DNA of 46,787 nucleotides, from the IMG/VR virus record IMGVR_UViG_3300000265_000003, positions 1 through 46,787 of that record; one strand, written 5' to 3'. Positions 44,907 through 46,787 of this stretch are shown one piece after another. How positions within the stretch are numbered: the stretch's first letter is position 1; every line of letters starts with the position of its first letter. The translations under genes and the position numbers were made by a program. Origin of the DNA: a virus. Below the pieces are notes generated by a model. The model did not search any database. It was not told where the DNA came from and saw only the letters and a program-made list of their open reading frames with translations.

Positions 44907-46712
44907 TTACTCTGGGTATACCGTGAATTTACTCTGTGTTACATCAACATCGAGGAAAAGTTCCCTGGAAGCATTGATGTCATTGGACTTTGGTTTAACT
45001 CGAATTTGGATTCGGTTGTCGCTAAAACTACCTTGAATGATAGTTACATCATATAATTTGACTTCGCCTTTAACGTAATCAACGGTCCCGATAGAATCGT
45101 TTAATGTAATTTTTTCACTAGTCAAACTGTCTAATCTATATAGGGCGATTACACCATCCCTATCTTCAAAATACACTGTGTATGAAGGGAATTCGGTGAC
45201 TTTGAATCCCGAGGACACTAAAGATGGTCCGTTACAATCTTGGTAGAATTCGTTCTGGAAACAAACCTCATAAAATGTTGTAGAATTAATCTGAGGGAAG
45301 AAATCTTTTCTCAACGTGATCTCAGTTTTATTTGAGGCAATGGCACGATCAGAATTGTCAATTGTTGATACAAACTTACTAAATCTGAACTTACCGTTGA
45401 ACTTCTCAACATCCGACTGTGCTAGGTAATTATTAATACCAGAAATAACTTTGTTCTTAATATCTTCTGGTTTTTGGGTAGTTACAGCAGTGCTATAGTA
45501 AATTGAAGTATTTGCTTCAATATACAAAATAGATGGGTCAATAATTTCTGGAATGACAGAAGCGACCATGTACCTCTTCATCTGCTCCACAATTTGCTTC
45601 TTAGTGGTAGATGATAGGAAACTTGCTTGCTCAGGCTTGACAACAATTTTTACTTTACCATATTCTGGGGGATCATCCTCTTCGCCACCAAAAATAATGA
45701 TGTCGGAAATTGCTGGATAGATATTTCTAACAATACTAGAGTAGTCTGTAGCAGTGACAGCACGGTCCTGAGTGCTAAAGAACTTGGGAGCGTTGTATTT
45801 GATCTTACTGAGTGATTCGATGTCAGCACCGCCGTTCGCTGCTACTGTAGACGCTGAATCGACAGCAATGTTATAGACATACCCAATATTGCTAAACTTG
45901 TCGGTAATAACACCATTAAAAGTAAAACTTTTCGCTCCGTTAGTTTCTGGTCCATTAGTTACAAGATACGAGACTTCAATTTTATTGCCATTTTCAAGTT
46001 TTTTACCTAGTACACCATCACCGAAGAAGAGTTCGTAGCGTTCATCTTCGATTTCGTCTAGGAAGAATGAAGTTGACCTGTAGTCAACGTTTAGAATGTT
46101 CTCAGCGTAGTCGTAGACCTCGTAGAAGGTCGATTGCTGACTTTCATACACTTTGACCCTCACCGAGTTAGTATCGACGCCTGGGTTCTGTATAATGAAC
46201 CTTTGGGAAGGTAGAGCATTATTAACTACAAATGTACTAGTAATGAGAGTTCCTTCGTAGACGGGAACATCATCAAAATAAGCAACACTGTTTTCCACAG
46301 GCACTGATTGATCTTCAATTGTTACATAAGAATACAATGTATCATTGAATACTGTTGTAAATCCTGTACCTTTCTGTAATACAGCAATTTTTGGAGCAGC
46401 ACCAGGATATGACGCTGTAAAGGTCACCTCTGCCCTCGGAGCAACCTTTGACTTAGGTCTATAACCTAATTGCTTGGCAAGAGAGATAACGTTGTCCCTG
46501 AGCGTTGCTGAGTCCAGGAACATCTCATTCACCACCATGTTAGTGTTGAATGCTGTGTAGTAAGTATTGTAAGCAAGAATGTCCAATAGGACACTCATCG
46601 ATGATCCTTCAAAATCATACGATGTGAAATCAGTCTGTGCCCTCAAATATTCCTTAAGAGCAGTTTTAATGTCTTGGAAGTCTAAATTTGATACTTGTAC
46701 GTATGACGCCAT
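44907..46712 (-). CDS. gp6: Baseplate wedge protein gp6
   Basis: The 601 residues (T4 gp6 is 660) begin with the gp6 pattern: YLRAQTDFTSYDFEGSSMSV, LLDILAYNTYYTAFNTNMV, LRDNVISLAKQLGYRPKS. The central baseplate J-like segment YNAPKFFSTQDRAVTATDYS, followed by IYPAISDIIIFGGEEDDPPE and YGKVKIVVKP, lies at about 300-380. The protein joins neighbouring wedges into the baseplate ring. There are no inserted GSGY-type modules, unlike its neighbours. The gene ends with TAATAA, seven bases before the next ATG. The ribosome binding site is weak. The upstream gene ends two bases before its ATG. Confidence 0.94.
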   Translation of the reverse strand: MASYVQVSNLDFQDIKTALKEYLRAQTDFTSYDFEGSSMSVLLDILAYNTYYTAFNTNMVVNEMFLDSATLRDNVISLAKQLGYRPKSKVAPRAEVTFTASYPGAAPKIAVLQKGTGFTTVFNDTLYSYVTIEDQSVPVENSVAYFDDVPVYEGTLITSTFVVNNALPSQRFIIQNPGVDTNSVRVKVYESQQSTFYEVYDYAENILNVDYRSTSFFLDEIEDERYELFFGDGVLGKKLENGNKIEVSYLVTNGPETNGAKSFTFNGVITDKFSNIGYVYNIAVDSASTVAANGGADIESLSKIKYNAPKFFSTQDRAVTATDYSSIVRNIYPAISDIIIFGGEEDDPPEYGKVKIVVKPEQASFLSSTTKKQIVEQMKRYMVASVIPEIIDPSILYIEANTSIYYSTAVTTQKPEDIKNKVISGINNYLAQSDVEKFNGKFRFSKFVSTIDNSDRAIASNKTEITLRKDFFPQINSTTFYEVCFQNEFYQDCNGPSLVSSGFKVTEFPSYTVYFEDRDGVIALYRLDSLTSEKITLNDSIGTVDYVKGEVKLYDVTIIQGSFSDNRIQIRVKPKSNDINASRELFLDVDVTQSKFTVYPE

Positions 46713-46714
46713 GG

Positions 46715-46787
46715 TTATCTACTGCTCTCTAAGAAGAATTCGATGTTGTTTTGTAGATCCGATCTTCCTCGAATCACATACTCTAAT
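46715..46787 (-). CDS. C-terminal end of an unidentified protein (runs off the right edge)
   Basis: A minus-strand frame enters at the edge and ends in TAA at 46717-46715. Its last residues read LEYVIRGRSDLQNNIEFFLE followed by SSR. The frame is chosen because the alternative ends at a TAG near 46719 with a less protein-like sequence. Position before gp6 would fit another baseplate gene such as gp25 or a hub component, but the 24 residues do not allow identification. Confidence 0.4.
   Translation of the reverse strand, partial: LEYVIRGRSDLQNNIEFFLESSR

Noticed and set aside
1-46787. Host-derived metabolic or photosynthesis genes and tRNA genes typical of cyanophages
   Set aside because: None was seen on either strand; all space is taken by structural, packaging and oxygenase genes.

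Overview
The window looks like the late virion-structure region of a T4-like marine cyanomyovirus or a close pelagic relative (Synechococcus/Prochlorococcus-type phage). Every supported gene is on the minus strand, so transcription runs from high to low coordinates. The order matches the T4 late cluster: gp6, a gp7-position giant, gp8, a block of very large baseplate/fibre genes, then neck and sheath-stabiliser genes gp13, gp14 and gp15, and terminase small subunit gp16. No tRNA, CRISPR array, integrase or photosynthesis gene was seen, and no gene-free stretch exceeds about 60 bases.

Layout in transcription order: the 3' end of an unidentified gene (46715-46787); baseplate wedge gp6; a 3,232-residue gp7-position protein with an embedded YHYH-like domain; gp8; a 2,690-residue DUF4815-type protein; a 66-residue coiled-coil protein; a 1,630-residue fibre protein with a cupredoxin-like domain; a 171-residue structural protein; a 3,786-residue beta-helix/repeat fibre protein; a 302-residue putative adhesin; a 118-residue unknown. 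Next comes an AT-rich block with five putative 2OG-Fe(II) oxygenase genes and a small coiled-coil gene. It is followed by gp13, gp14, gp15, gp16, a DUF6321-type basic protein, and the start of a small unknown gene at the left edge.

Four giant genes fill about 34 kb of the 46.8 kb. They share short beta modules (GSGY-type, igdE...RG-type, NGVxQ-type), and GSGY modules also occur inside gp8 and the neck protein gp14. T4 late-type promoter octamers (TATAAATA, or the relaxed NATAAATA/CTAAATA) recur 20-55 bases upstream of several starts. Two of these sites are tandem pairs. One lies in the 5' arm of a hairpin whose 3' arm holds the ribosome binding site of the 2,690-residue gene, an arrangement like the late-only translation control of T4 gene e and soc.

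The genes fit one late programme: build baseplate wedges and fibres, add neck and sheath terminus, package DNA. The oxygenases, lying between fibre and neck genes, are the least explained part. Family assignments are from motif recognition and synteny without database searches.
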